Position numbers and translations under genes: made by a program
NCBI GenBank assembly: GCA_023548195.1
Contig: JAJHZJ010000311.1
Coordinates: 2,557,836-2,621,835, forward strand
From: Bettongia penicillata ogilbyi
Lineage: Eukaryota > Chordata > Mammalia > Diprotodontia > Potoroidae
DNA length: 64,000 nt
Direction of reading: 5' to 3'
Notes under the pieces: generated by a model
The model's database searches: none
What the model was told of the DNA's origin: nothing
The model's input: only the letters and a program-made list of their open reading frames with translations
In this document: one piece after another, positions 26,160 through 38,560 of the stretch
Layout of the letters: each line of letters starts with the position of its first letter
Position numbering within the stretch: the stretch's first letter is position 1

Positions 26160-26828
26160 GGCTCTGGCAGCTGCTAGGATTCAAGTTTGCCTGGGGACTT
26201 TTTTCTGGGTGAGGGAGGTGGAAGCAGGAAAACTGTTCAAGCCGGAATTTTTACTTTTTGCTGGTAAACAAAACGCAGAGAGCACCCAGCAACTGAGGCC
26301 ATTTCCCTGCCGGTGGTTCTCAGCTGCTTTTTTTTTCTCACCAAGTTTCTTCGGCTCCCCAGGACAATGTGGAATGATTTCTAGTTTAATCTTAAAGTTG
26401 GAAACTGCCTGACACTTCTTGGAGTTGCTTTTATTAAAAGAAAATCAGACCTTGAAAATTATCCAGGGTGCTCATTAAAATAACCAAGAGAGAAACATTT
26501 CCAATGGGTTGTAAACTCCATGTGGGCAGGGATTATTTCAGTGTCTTTATTGTATCGCCAGTCCTGAGCACAGTACCTGGCATTTAATCCAAACTTAATG
26601 ACTGCCTAGTTCTTACTAGCAGTCTCTGTTAGTGTCCCTGATTTGGACACTTACTAATGATAACTGACATTTGTAGGATGCTTTACATATGCCAGATCTT
26701 CTGATTCTTGTGGTGTTATTAGCTCCATTTTGCAGATGAAGAAATAGAAGAGGGTAGAGCGAAGCCTCAAACTGAGGTCTTTGGACTCCAAAGCTAGTGT
26801 TAATTTCAGTATACTATTCAGATGCTGT

Positions 26829-27008
26829 TGTGTTGATGATGCTTCATTTTTTGAAGAGGATCGATGACATCACAGGGTGATGACATCTTGGCTCCTGGGA
26901 ACAGGATTTCAGTGAGGCAGAGTTGCACAAAGTTATCAGCCTCACTCTCTTTTCCAGAGAGTCAAAGTCCAGCAGCAGGAAAAAAATTGGGATGACTGGC
27001 AATGACCT
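26829..27008 (-). mobile_element. SINE variant-tail fragment
   Basis: Reverse copy with GAAGAGGATCGATGACATCA and GGGATGACTGGCAATGACC. Confidence 0.75.
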
Positions 27009-27100
27009 GGATAAAGTGGATAGCAAGTGGACTAAATGATCTCAAAGGCACTTTTCAGTTCTAAGATTCCATAGGATTTGAGATATTTTTATGATTTCAA

Positions 27101-27372
27101 GGGGGCCAGTGAGGTGGCACAATAGATAGAATCCTGGGCGGGGAGTTAGGAACACTCCTCCTGAGTTGAAATCTAGCTTCAGGCACTTATTTACTTACTT
27201 ACACATACATTTAGTTGTGTGACCCTGGGCAGGTCATTTAACCCTGTTTACCTCAGTTTCCTTATTTGTAAAATAAGCTGGAGAAGGAAATGACAAATCA
27301 CTCCAGCATCTCTGCTAGGAAAACCCTAAATGAGATCACAAAGGGTCAGACACAACTGAAATGAACAGCAAC
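27101..27372 (+). mobile_element. Marsupial tRNA-derived SINE
   Basis: Head GCCAGTGAGGTGGCACAAT to tail GGGTCAGACACAACTGAAAT. A short TTAC repeat expansion sits in the body. Confidence 0.9.
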
Positions 27373-28944
27373 TGCAAAATGGCATTAAAGATACCAGGAA
27401 CGGAAAAGTATCATCTAGTCATGGGCTCAGTTGGGACATAGAGTGTACCAAAGTGTCTGCCAATGCTAATAGCAAATTCAAGACATGAGGATGAAATTTA
27501 TTTCTTCTCGCAAATTTCATGGACTGGGACCCTACAATCAGGAACAAGGGATGCTCCCAACTCTCCCCATTCTACTTTTTCTCAACCCATTCCCTAAGTA
27601 ACGCACATCTCTCCATCTGTTACTTAACTGTTATAAAACACCTACTATGTGTGCCAGGTGCTATGCTAAGTGTTAGGGATACAAAATAATAATTTAAAAT
27701 AGCAATCCCCACTCTTCAGGAGCTCATAGTCTAATGAGCAATTCAGCATGCAAACATCTACATACAAACAAGATACATACAAAAAAATGATCAAAAGGAA
27801 GCAGATGTTAGCAATTGAGAAAGGCTTCTTCTAGAAAGTACTCATTCTTCCCTACTTTAAAATCTTTGGAAAATAAAGCACAGGGAAGTTCACACTGTGA
27901 GTAACTGGTTTTACTCTTTACCTCCAGCTCTGTTTCTCTATCCCATGGTTCACTTCAGCCTTCTCTTGTCTTCTCTCCTAGGAAGCATGGGGCAGGACAG
28001 CATGAGACAGAATGATATAGAATTGGAATGAAAGACAGGTTGGAATTCTGTCCATCATGTGCTACAATGTGTATCTGTGTAGCCTTGAGAAAATCACTCA
28101 GTCTCTTTGGCCTCAATTTCCTGGCCTGTAAAAGTAGGGGCATGGTTTAGATGATCTCTAAGCTTTCTTACAATTCTAATCCTGTAATCCTGTGACAACA
28201 TCCTTGAAGTGGGTCAAGCATGTTTCCTAGGTGTCAGGTCCTGGGGAGAGTGTAGGGGCTAAGGCTATAACTACAGTACAATGGGAAAGGTGTTGTGTTT
28301 AACCCCAGCTCTATCCATTTATGAGCTATGGGACCATGGGTAAATCATTTAAATTCTCTGAGGTCCAGTTTCCTCAACTGAAAAAAGAAGGCTAACAACA
28401 TCTACTTCATGAGGCTTTTGTAAGAATCAAGTGAAAGCCAAGAAAAGGGTCACCAGTGTAGGTCCCCCTTTTCTCCCCTGGGCATATGCTCCACTGCCCA
28501 GTGTTGCACCCACTTGGGAAGGCATTAAAACATGAAGTTACAGAGAATTAAACTGTGGCAAAGAGGAGCGCTTCAGAACAACATAAAAATTTTTTAGGGT
28601 TCCTCTCAAACTTTACAGACTACCTCCTTTCAGAGAAAGGTCATAGCCTCTCCTCAGGACTCAGCAGAATAGCCCAAGTACTTTCATTGTATAGACTTAG
28701 AGACCAGATGGCTTAAAAATGCAAGATAACAGAATGCTAGAAATATAGATGGAGAGAAAGTAAAGCTCTTCTAAATCTAAACTCCTTATTTTACAGATAA
28801 GGAAACTGTTTTAGAAAGGTTAAATGACTTGAGCAACCAGGGTGGTGGAGAGAAGTAGAAAAGTAGAAAAGTAGAAAAGACTTAGGTAGCTGTCTTTAAG
28901 TAGTTAAAGGACAGTGACATTGATGAAATACTAAATTTGTCCTA

Positions 28945-29205
28945 TTTGGTTTGGTAAGACAAAACTAGGACAAATGAGTGGCACTAAGCAAAGTAGAACT
29001 GGGCTTAATAGAGGGGGAAAAATACCTTTGATAACCACAGAACTGTCTGCAAGTTTAATGGGTTGGCTCAGGAGGGAGTGTATTCCCCACTCCTTGGAGA
29101 GTCTTAAGGAAGGTCAGGAGGCTACTTATTGGAGATGTTCAGGAACAGTTTCTAGATGTTATTTGAAGTTCCTTCCAGCACTAAGATGCTGTGATTCTGA
29201 CAATG
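28945..29205 (+). mobile_element. L3/CR1 LINE 3' end remnant
   Basis: Plus-strand L3 3' end ending in the TTGAAGTTCCTTCCAGCACT motif. Confidence 0.55.
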
Positions 29206-29739
29206 TGACCCAATGGGAAGGAGGTATCTTAGATAGCCCATTGAGACATGGTGTAGTAAAGCACAAAGAGTAATAGATTCAAGAGTCTAGAGACTTCATG
29301 TCTTGATTCTGGTACTTGCTAGCTATGTGGCCCTGGGCAAATCACTCCATTTCCCCAAGCCCCAGTTTCCTTATCTGTAAAATGAGGAGAATAATTGTCA
29401 TATGATTTATTTCAACAGGTTATTGTGAGTAAAATGCTTTGTTGACATTGAATGCTATTTAAATGTCCAAGGATGTTATTATCATTAGACAGATGAGGAC
29501 TCTTAAAAAGTTAAGCCATTTACCCAAGGTCACACAATGGGAAAATGTTAGGACTTAGTGTCAACTTCTCTGTTTCTCGTTTTGTATTTCTCAGAACAAA
29601 AGGGGAATTTGATTATGGGAGTTAGTTTGGGGGTCTTAAGGAGAGAGAAGGGCCTTGGATGAAGAAGAAATAGAGGTTGAAGTTAAAAGCAGAAAATCTA
29701 TTGTGTGCTGTTGGAATAGGGCTTTTTGTTTAATGTTGG

Positions 29740-29980
29740 AGTGCCACCCTCCCCCAATCATCCCAGGGAGTCTAATGGGTGTGCCGGGCGTCGCAGAGAC
29801 CTCTTGCCCCAGTCTTTGGAGAGCCCAGCCCTGACAAAGCTGAGATAAGTCTCAGCCCAGCCCTCCTCCCACCCTGCCTGCCACCCATGAGCAATTAATT
29901 GGCAAAGGCTCTGTCGTCTTTGGTGGGAGACAGGTCCTAGACAGGGCTGTGGCAGTTGCAGTCTTTTGTCCCCTCCCTTG
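29740..29980. promoter_or_regulatory. Candidate conserved non-coding block in intron 2
   Basis: This is repeat-free GC-richer sequence with a CAATTAATTG homeodomain palindrome (29892-29901) and a six-base inverted repeat around a GATAAG core (29840-29855). Neither motif is explained by a transposon. Function is inferred only. Confidence 0.35.
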
Positions 29981-32399
29981 CCAGTCAATACTCCCACCAG
30001 CTTTAAAATGAGAAAGCCTCTAAATGAGGCTAGGAGAGTCCAATGTAGAGTTAGAGACCTTATTCATCCTATCAAACTTAAGATCCTTGGGGCAAGGATC
30101 ATTTTTTGGTTTTGTTTTCTTGTATCCCCAGCACTTACTTCAGCCCCTGGCACAGAAAAGGCAATTAATACAGGTTTGGAGGAATAGCATTGAAGGCATT
30201 AGCCTTATTTTAACCAGGCCTAGGAAAGGCCTCCCATTTACTGTGTGCTTGGAAATGAGTTAAGAGAAGAAGGCTCTCCTGGGAGCTCCGGGATGAGTGG
30301 CAGCATGGAAGAGAGACAATAGAACTTCCAAGAAGCAAATTTTGAACTTCTACAGTGGGACTTTCATGTCTGTGAGGGGATGAGCAAGATTTACTGTCTC
30401 TACTGGACAAGTTGTCTGTGCTTGTGGGACCTGGAGAAGAAGACTCTGGTAGACCTGGGGAAATATGACGGGAGGTGTAGACATAATATACAGGACCCTG
30501 TTTACCACTATAAAAAGGGGTCAGAAGATGTGGGACACTATGCCAGGAATCACAAAGAAGCTCCAGGAGATGATAGCCAATGGACACAGGTGCCCATGGG
30601 TGCCCAGGTGCTAGATGCATTTGAGTTGACAGGTGCTACTATTTAACTGTGGCACTTTGGTAGCACTCTGACATAGGGGTAAGAGCTCTGGATTTAGAGT
30701 CAGAGTATCAAAATTCATAGGATCATGTGATCAAAAGTTTAGATAGAGAAGGGCCTTCAGAGATCATCTAGTCTAATTCCCGTATTTTACAGACAAGGAA
30801 ATCAAGATCCAGGGATTTTAATTGACTTGCCCAAGGTCATATAGCTAGTATGTCTTGGGGTTGGGATTTCAGTCCAGTTCTCCTACTCCAGATGCAGGAA
30901 CTCTTCACTATACTTGTACTACTTACTGACCTCATAAGGCAGTTATGAAGAAGAGCCCAGTCAACTAGGAAGTGCTTACATAAATACAAACTTCTTCAAG
31001 ATTTTCACTTTCCAGCTGTGGGACCTTTGTTCCATATCTCTACACAGAGGGAATTGCATTAAATGATCTCTAAGGTCTCCTCTAGCTGTAATAAAGAATC
31101 CTTTACCCTTTCCCAATGCAGAGCAGGCTCAGCTCACCCTTAGGGTCAAGACTTGGATGTTCCTTTCCTTCCTCATTTTCTATATGACAACAACTTTATA
31201 ATATAAAGGTCAACAGCTACTTTGAGTTGGAATCAATTCTTGATACAAATCATAGACTGAAGAGATTTTGAGAAGGCTAGAACCTAAACTAAAGACATAG
31301 GGCACTTCCTTATATTCTAGGGGATGATTGATAGATCACAGCACCTTCTGATAATAAATTTCTGAATCAAAAATTTCTTTCTCACGGATCAGGAAACTGA
31401 GGCCCAGAGATGTGAAACGTGTTGCCTGAAGTCACAGTGGAAGAGTTGTGATTTGAATCCAAAGCACACATCTGTAGAGGATCATATCCATTGGACACTT
31501 CAATGCCAGCTCTGCAGGATTCCCCTTCAGGGAATATTTCTAGACCCTTTCTGCAGCAAAAAGAGAAGCAGGCGCTTTCTTACAAAATCCCTATACCCAC
31601 TCTTGCAACATGGATCTTTTATCCCTCAGATTCTATACATCAGGAAGTTGTAGGGCAGAGATCCTATTCCCGCATCTGGGAACATTACAAACATAAAAAA
31701 AATTCTTATGGGTATTATTCTATTTGTTCTGGTACCATCATGGAGGCAGGGAAGGGTTAGGGTTTTTCTCACAGAATGTCAGTGCTGGAGGGGACATTAA
31801 GATGATTTAGTTCATCACTGCTGACTTCCCATTTCATAGATGAGAACATTGAGGCCCCAGAGGTGAAGTGACTTACTTGTCATCACTCAGTAGTGAAACC
31901 AAGATTATGAGCTAGCTCTCTGACTCCCATTCTAATGTCCAGTCCACTATTGCCTATAATATCTCTATTTCAGATGGGGAAACTGAAACTGGGAGAAGCA
32001 AAGTGACATCCATCCATGGTCACAAAGTAAGGCAGGGGGCCAGAGGTTAAACTTGGACTCAGGGGCCCTACAGACCTATGTTACCTGCTTTTTAACCACC
32101 TGACAATCCAGGCTTGTTTCTTTAAGAGGTTCAATATCTGTTAATTCACAAAATCATAGGCTTTAGATCTGGACAGACCTTTTCACAGAAGTTAGCCCAA
32201 ATTCTGAACTTTTACAAGAAACTAAGGCATGGATACATGGAACTTGTCCAAGTCTGCTCAGGTAGAAAGTAGCTAACCAAGGTCCTTTAACTCTTGATGC
32301 AGGACATTTTTCACTAGGTCATATTACTTCTCCCATGATCATAAATCCCTTCGTGATACTGGTGGAGATACTGAGTCCATTACACAGACAGGTAAACTA

Positions 32400-33175
32400 A
32401 GGCATTCAGACCGTCGAGCCAATGGCTGGATCCTGTTTTCTTGGAGGGTCAAAGTAAGTGTCAGAAACGGTCCAGAGAAATTTCCGTCCAGAAATACCTG
32501 CCTTAGAAAGATGGCACAGAGATGGGGTATCGAGGGAGATGGGGTGTCCGGACCCTGGCGGGAGGAGGGTTGGCAGGCAGGGAGCGTGTGGCGTTGGAGA
32601 GGAGCCAGCCAGGTGCACTCCTCCCTTAGATAACTTTCGGTTATGGAGACTGACATTTGCCAGGCGGCTTAACCCCTTTTGTCCTCGCTTCCCTCCTCGA
32701 GAAAAACCTTAATCATCCTCATTTGAATTTCAAATGACCTCTCTCCTCTCTCCTCACACCCCCAGCAGACTCTGAGGTAGGAATATGGAAATTTGCAGGG
32801 CCTCGCACTGGGCTATAGTAGGGAAATCAGCGCCCTATGCAAATCGGGGCTGAAGCCCTGTTGTCATAGCAACCGCCTGGTCCCTTTCTCGGTCACCTAG
32901 CGCTGCTGGGCGCGGTTGCCCTCGGTCCTCTTTGAGCCCTCGCCTGGATCCTTCCTCTTTTCTTCCCCAAGCTGCGCTGGGCCAGGGGGACAGGTCTGCT
33001 GCCGCGGTCTTCATCCTTGTCCTTCTAGAGCTTCTCTTGATGTGGCTTTGGAAGACGCATCCACCGCGCAGACCTAGGCTAGCCAAACAGGGCATCGGAC
33101 TGCCTAGCTGTGCTAGGTCTGGACTTTGGAAGGCTTGGGTTAGGATCAGCTGCTCGACTCTTCGCTACATGTGAC
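32400..33175. promoter_or_regulatory. CpG-rich element in intron 2 with X-box and octamer
   Basis: By eye this stretch holds about thirty CpG dinucleotides in under 800 bp, while most of the window has none or one per 60 bp. It is free of SINEs and LINEs. It contains a perfect octamer (32837-32844), a palindromic RFX X-box (32860-32873) and a further GTTGCC half-site at 32915. It could be an alternative promoter of POU2F3, the start of an unannotated transcript, or a CpG-rich enhancer. The open frames on either strand show no recognisable protein. Confidence 0.55.
32860..32873. promoter_or_regulatory. RFX-type X-box
   Basis: GTTGTCATAGCAAC is an imperfect palindrome of the form GTTGYCATRGCAAC bound by RFX factors, found in ciliary-gene promoters and related to the MHC class II X box. 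It starts 15 bp after the octamer ATGCAAAT at 32837-32844. Confidence 0.6.
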
Positions 33176-33689
33176 TTTGAATCAGTTTCCCCTTTCTGGA
33201 TCTCAGTTTCCTCATCTGTAAAGTGAGGGGTTTGCCCTTGGTGATCTCTAAGGTCCCATCCAGGTCAAATGGCTACGAATCTAACATAATCAAAAGAGGT
33301 GCCAACTTTTGGTTTTTCCAGCCTGGAATGAAACGGGGACATGGAGAGCAAGGAGCCAGGAGCTGGTAGATGTAGTTCCGATGTGAAAGAAAGGCATGGG
33401 GATTTTTATTTTCTTTTTTACAGAATGTGTAGGATGTGAGGGTTGAAAGGCACCTTAAGTAATCTTGTAGTCCAACCCCCTCATTTAACACATGAAGAAA
33501 CCGAGGGGCAAAAGAAACGAAGCCTTAGATTGCAGAGGTAGTGAATCTGAGCTGGGTGTTGAACCCAGTTTTTTTGACTCCAAGTTTAGGGCTCTTGCAG
33601 TCTAACATAAAAGGAACTGCATGGAAATTAGATGCAAACCAGTATACAAATTAACACCTATTATTTTTTTGAGTCAACAGCACCGACGC

Positions 33690-33726
33690 TTTTTGGGAGA
33701 GGCCCACAACGCTGTTTCCCATGCTC
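33690..33726. repeat. 37-bp sequence with a near-identical twin at 35755-35791
   Basis: Both copies contain GGGAGAGGCCCACAAC followed by CTGTTTCCCATGCTC and differ at one base of 37. The sequence on either side is unrelated. No known repeat family is recognised. Confidence 0.8.
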
Positions 33727-34317
33727 AGGACTTGGCAAGAGGGGCTTCTCTTTCCTGGGTCTGTAACTTCCTAGCAAACTTCCCCTTTTCACCCTGGAGG
33801 GCAATGGGACCATCGCCCAGGAGAGGGAAACCTGCATTTATCCTTTTCTAAAGAGGAGGAGGAAAGGAAGCAGAAGAGGTTTTTTCCTCAGAAAATCACC
33901 CTTAGGATGAAGAGGTCACCCCTGCCTATTTTGGGGGTGATTTCTTCCAGGCAGAAGCTGGCCAAGCATCTGCAAGATGAGACTGCGTTTGGACAATTTC
34001 ATGAAAGACTTAGGTTGTCATCCCATCTAATGACTTCAAGGTTCCCTTCTTAGACCTCCAGCTTCTCCAGAGTCTTGGGGTCGTATTGGAGGTAGATGGT
34101 CCAGGCCTAGGTGATCGCAGGCAGAAAGGAGGGTGAAAGGCTGAAGAGAATATAGGACCATAGAATCTATATCTAAGACCTTATAGGCTATTTAATGAAA
34201 TTCTCTCATTTTACAGATAAAGAAACTGAGAAAGTGAAATGACTTGCACTAACTAGGCCACACAGAGAGTATGCAGAAGAATTTGGATGGGAACCCAGAT
34301 TTTCTGACCCCAAATTC

Positions 34318-34318
34318 T

Positions 34319-34354
<36 letters not shown>
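34318..34354. repeat. (TC)n microsatellite
   Basis: About 17 TC units in intron 2. Confidence 0.95.
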
Positions 34355-34360
<6 letters not shown>

Positions 34361-36624
34361 CCCTCCCCACCACTACCTCACATCTCCTCTCCCATGATTG
34401 AAAGCCCTTTCATGATACTGGGAGTAGAGATACTAAGTCCATTACACAGTATATTAACTACATAATATAAATATGTGAAATGGTAAATTTGGAAGGAACC
34501 TCAGAAAGCATCCATGCAACCCTCTTATTTTCCAAGAAAGAAATGGGAAGGTTTGGAGAGGTGGAAAGACCCAGGTTTTGAGGGCCTAGCTCACCAATGT
34601 CTCAGTCTGGTGCTCTTTCCAGAACACCAAAAGAATAATCTTGATCCATTTCTTTTCTGTGACAGGATCTATTTTTCAACGTGTTGTCACAAAATGATCC
34701 CATCTGAGTAGGAGGTCAGGAAGGGAACCTGTCCATCCCTAATTCATATCATTGCTTCTTTTCCAAATCTCACTGCTTTTTAGCTCCTTGTCTCTGACTT
34801 TCTCTTTCCTTGAATGGATACTTTTATACATATAGCATAAATATCCAAGCCTACATTGATTGGTTTTTATGGATCCACCCCCACCCCCTTGGCCCAATGA
34901 GTATTCCTTGTTACTGTAATCTCACCTAGAGCAAGGGTCAGGGGTTAGGCAAAGTAGGCATCTGCTTAGGGCACAACACAAAGATGGTCTCTGAGACATA
35001 ATACTTCTTGTAAATGTGAATTTTTTAGTATTGTATTTTTGTAAATTTTGTAAATTTACATACTTTATTTTATATTCTATATGTCATAAATCAAATTCCC
35101 ATAAAATGAGAGGATTGAACTAGAAAATTACTAAAGTTCTAAACTATAGAGTCTAAATTCCATTATTTCTGAAAACAAGATTACAATTGAAGAATGATAA
35201 GATCTTCCTTCAAAAGATCCCAAATACCTTGAGGGGAAGTTATCATTTCACAGATGGAGAAGTTGAGACTAGAGTATAATAGTTACAAAAAAAGGAGGTC
35301 AATTTGCCACCAGTTCCCTCCTGTGGTCTGCAGGGACTCCCACTGTTTGTCTTGGAATCATTTACCTTCTGGGATCTCCAAACACTTTGGAAAAAGCTGG
35401 GGTGAAGGGAAGTTGGAGATGGGGAGGTGGAATCCTATCCAAATTCTAGGGAATACAAAAGAAAAGCAAAACTACTTGCCCCATATTCAATTACGTTTAG
35501 AAAAATTGAGCTGGCTGGGTCGCCTTGACAAAGGACCACAGAGACGGGGTATTGTGGGGAGTAGCGAGAAGGAGTTTTGCCTTAACATCAAGTTTCTTTC
35601 TATTCCCTATGACTTAAAGTGGTAAAGGAAAGTGGGAGAAACTATTCCTAGATCTTTTTCCTTCCTTTTCAGGCAGTGTCATTTAAAGAGAGAGAAAGTT
35701 TTCAACCTTCTAGCCTAGGCCAGTTTATGTTTTCTCAATTCACCGTATTTCTATTTTTTGGGAGAGGCCCACAACACTGTTTCCCATGCTCTATTTCTTT
35801 AACCATCTACTCTCCACCATTATTGCCCTCCACTCAAGCATGCCACATGTCTGGCTTTCCCAGGTCCTCTCCCTCCCTGTCTCCTGCCTCCACTCCCATG
35901 CCTTGCTCAACTTCCCAAATATCCAATTGGAACAATAAGGAGAAGAGGAAAAGGGAGAAAGTGGGAAGAAGGAAGAAAGGACAGAGTAAGGTAGAAAGAA
36001 CTGGGAGAAAATTCGGAGAAAGAAGGCAAGAGGGATGATGTCCAGGAAAGGAGCAGAGAGAGAGGACAGGAAATCTGTATACTAATATACAATACACAAA
36101 TAAGTAATAAAGCAGTCAAAAAAGTTAAAAGAAATTCCTATAAATATGAATTTTTCTTATTAGAATCCTAACATGTTCGAACTAGAAGAGAATTTAGAGA
36201 TTATCTAGTCTAGCAATGATTTCTGCCAAACACAAAGTCAGTGTCTGAGCTGGGACTAGAAATCAAGTCTCCTGACTCTTAATCCAGTGTTTCTATCATT
36301 ATACCACTCTGCCTATTATGATTTCATTATTATTAAATAATGTTGTCAAGACTATACTGAAAGCATAGCCAGTGTAAGGCAAATTAATCCCTAACCTGAC
36401 AATGTACCTAATCTCTGTGCCTCAGTTTCCTCATCTAGAAAATGGGGATAATAATACTTGTACTCCACTACCCCAAAACTCAATGCTTCATTGTGTCATA
36501 AGTGTGACTGGATTCCTAAAACATATGCCAGTGGGGTACAGGCTCTGGAAGGTCCTATGAACATGGAAAGACTGAAAGGAAAAGTGACAGACTTTGCTCA
36601 ACTTTTCCTAACTTCTTTATTCTG

Positions 36625-37705
36625 TTGAGAGCAACACCATCATTCCACTCATCCAGGTTCACAATCTTTGATAGTTCAGAAACAACCATCAATCTTCCCC
36701 TTCTCCTTCACCATCCTCTCACCAGGTCTACCATTTGCCAGGCCTGGTCCGTCATCATTCCCTTCCATGCCCTCTGTGTCTATTCACACAGTCACTGCTC
36801 TTGTTCAGGCTCTCCTTTCTGCTCTTCTGGATGTTTGCAATAGCTTCCTAATTGGTTTCCTTGCTTCCACACTCTGTAATCTAATTCCTACCACTGCCAC
36901 ATCGATATTCATAAAGCACACTTTTGACATCGTCACTCCTCTGCTCATGATCCTTGTGTCTCTAAAATAAAATATGAGCTCCTCTGTTTAGTATTTAAAA
37001 CCCTGGAAGGTCTGGTTGCAGCCTCTGTTTGCACACTTACCTCAGTGCCTCTTCTTCATCACCCCCTGCCCTCCAAATCAACAAACTGGCCTGCTTGCCA
37101 TTCCCAGGTCATAACACATCATCTCCCACGTTTGTCCCTTTGTGCTGGTAGTGCCTCATGCCTGGGCACTCATGCCATACTCCTCACTCTTTGTCTTGGA
37201 ATCCCTAAGTTCCCTTCAAGGCTGAATTCAAGTGCCTCTTCCTGCTCCAAGTCTTTTCAGATAACCCTAATTTTTGGTCATTTCTCTGACGTTACTTTGC
37301 ATTTTTGTTGTTCTGTCATTTCCAATCTTCTCTGACTCTTTGTGGCCCCATTTTGGGTTTTCTTGGAAAAGATACTGGGGGAAGTTTACCATTTCTTTCT
37401 CCAGCTCATTTTACAGAGGAGGAAACTGAGACAAACAGGGTTAAGTGACTTGCCCAGGGTCACACAGCTTGTCTGAGGCTAGATTTAAACTCAGGAAAAT
37501 GAGTTTTCCTCACTCCAGGCATTCAATCCACTGTGCCACCAAGCGACTTTGTATTTACTTTTTATATTTTATCTTGATTCAGCAACCTAAGTTGTCATTT
37601 CTCTTACTAGAACATAAACTCATTGAGGGCAGGAACTGTTTTGTTTTGTCTTTGTATTCTCAACTCCTAGCATAATGCCTGACACATGTCAAGTGATTAA
37701 TGAAA
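36625..37705 (-). mobile_element. L2 LINE 3' part, antisense, split by a SINE
   Basis: L2 sequence at 36625-37304 continues at 37547-37705 (ending TTGAGGGCAGGAACTG and a TAATGAAAGCC tail) with a SINE between. A short near-duplication CTTTGYATTT flanks the SINE and fits a target site duplication. Confidence 0.8.
37305..37546 (-). mobile_element. Marsupial tRNA-derived SINE nested in L2
   Basis: Reverse copy with GGTTAAGTGACTTGCCCAGG and the end CCACTGTGCCACCAAGCGAC. Confidence 0.92.
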
Positions 37706-38149
37706 GCCTGTAGAATCACTTGAATGAACTGTGAGTAATATTTACAGGCACAGCTACTCATGAAGCCCTCTGCTCAACCAGAGAGGTGCGCCCATGTAGA
37801 TGAAACCACAAATCCTCGAAGTAATGATTGCCCTAGCTCCCTTCTAGAGTTGTTGTGAAGAAAGATCCACAGATCTTTCCAAAGATCCATCTTTAATCCA
37901 TAGCATTTAAATATGAACAGTCACTGCTACTATACTGTTGGTTCTGTGGCATCAGGGGTAAGGGGACAGCTAAGGATGCATGTGGAGGGGGGGGGGTTGT
38001 GGGGGTTAGAGTTTATTCTTAGACGCTAACTAAGCTGAGAACACTATAAAATATCCCTATCTGTCTCTCACCCATCCAGGGAAAAGAAGTACCAGTGACT
38101 GAATAGGGGAGGAAGGTGAAAGGAGTGGATTCAGGAAACTTTGGCACTA

Positions 38150-38560
38150 AAGGTGAAAAAAAGTCAGTTCCCTTTCCTCACTCCTTCCACTAGGTGCCCC
38201 TCGGGGATTTCACTGAGCACAGAAGCTGTTCTCAGGGAGTGCTGGGGCTTTCTAGGTTGCCTTTGTTTATAGTTCCTTTAAAACCACCCCTTAATTCATG
38301 AATTACTGGGAAGGTGATTCTGTCTTTTAAAAATCCAAAGGAAGCCTTTAAACCAAATCAGTAACCATTGTGACTCATAATAAGCCTCCCTCTGTTTAAA
38401 AAAAAAAAAGGTCAGAATGACTTTCCAGGAAGTATGGTTACTTTAATTAGGCACCTCTTTCCTCAGCCCTCAAAAACATGCGGTTAATTGGATGATCACC
38501 TCATTTTCGTCCAGGTCTTCCCTGGAGAGAAAAATCCTGGGTTCTAGAGGATCCTATTAA
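38150..38560. promoter_or_regulatory. Candidate conserved non-coding block in intron 2
   Basis: This repeat-free stretch lies about 1.7-2.1 kb downstream of exon 2 in the transcribed direction. It is rich in homeodomain-like TTAATT cores (near 38290, 38443 and 38483) and ends in a CpG-containing segment. No open frame of note. Conservation cannot be tested here. Confidence 0.3.
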
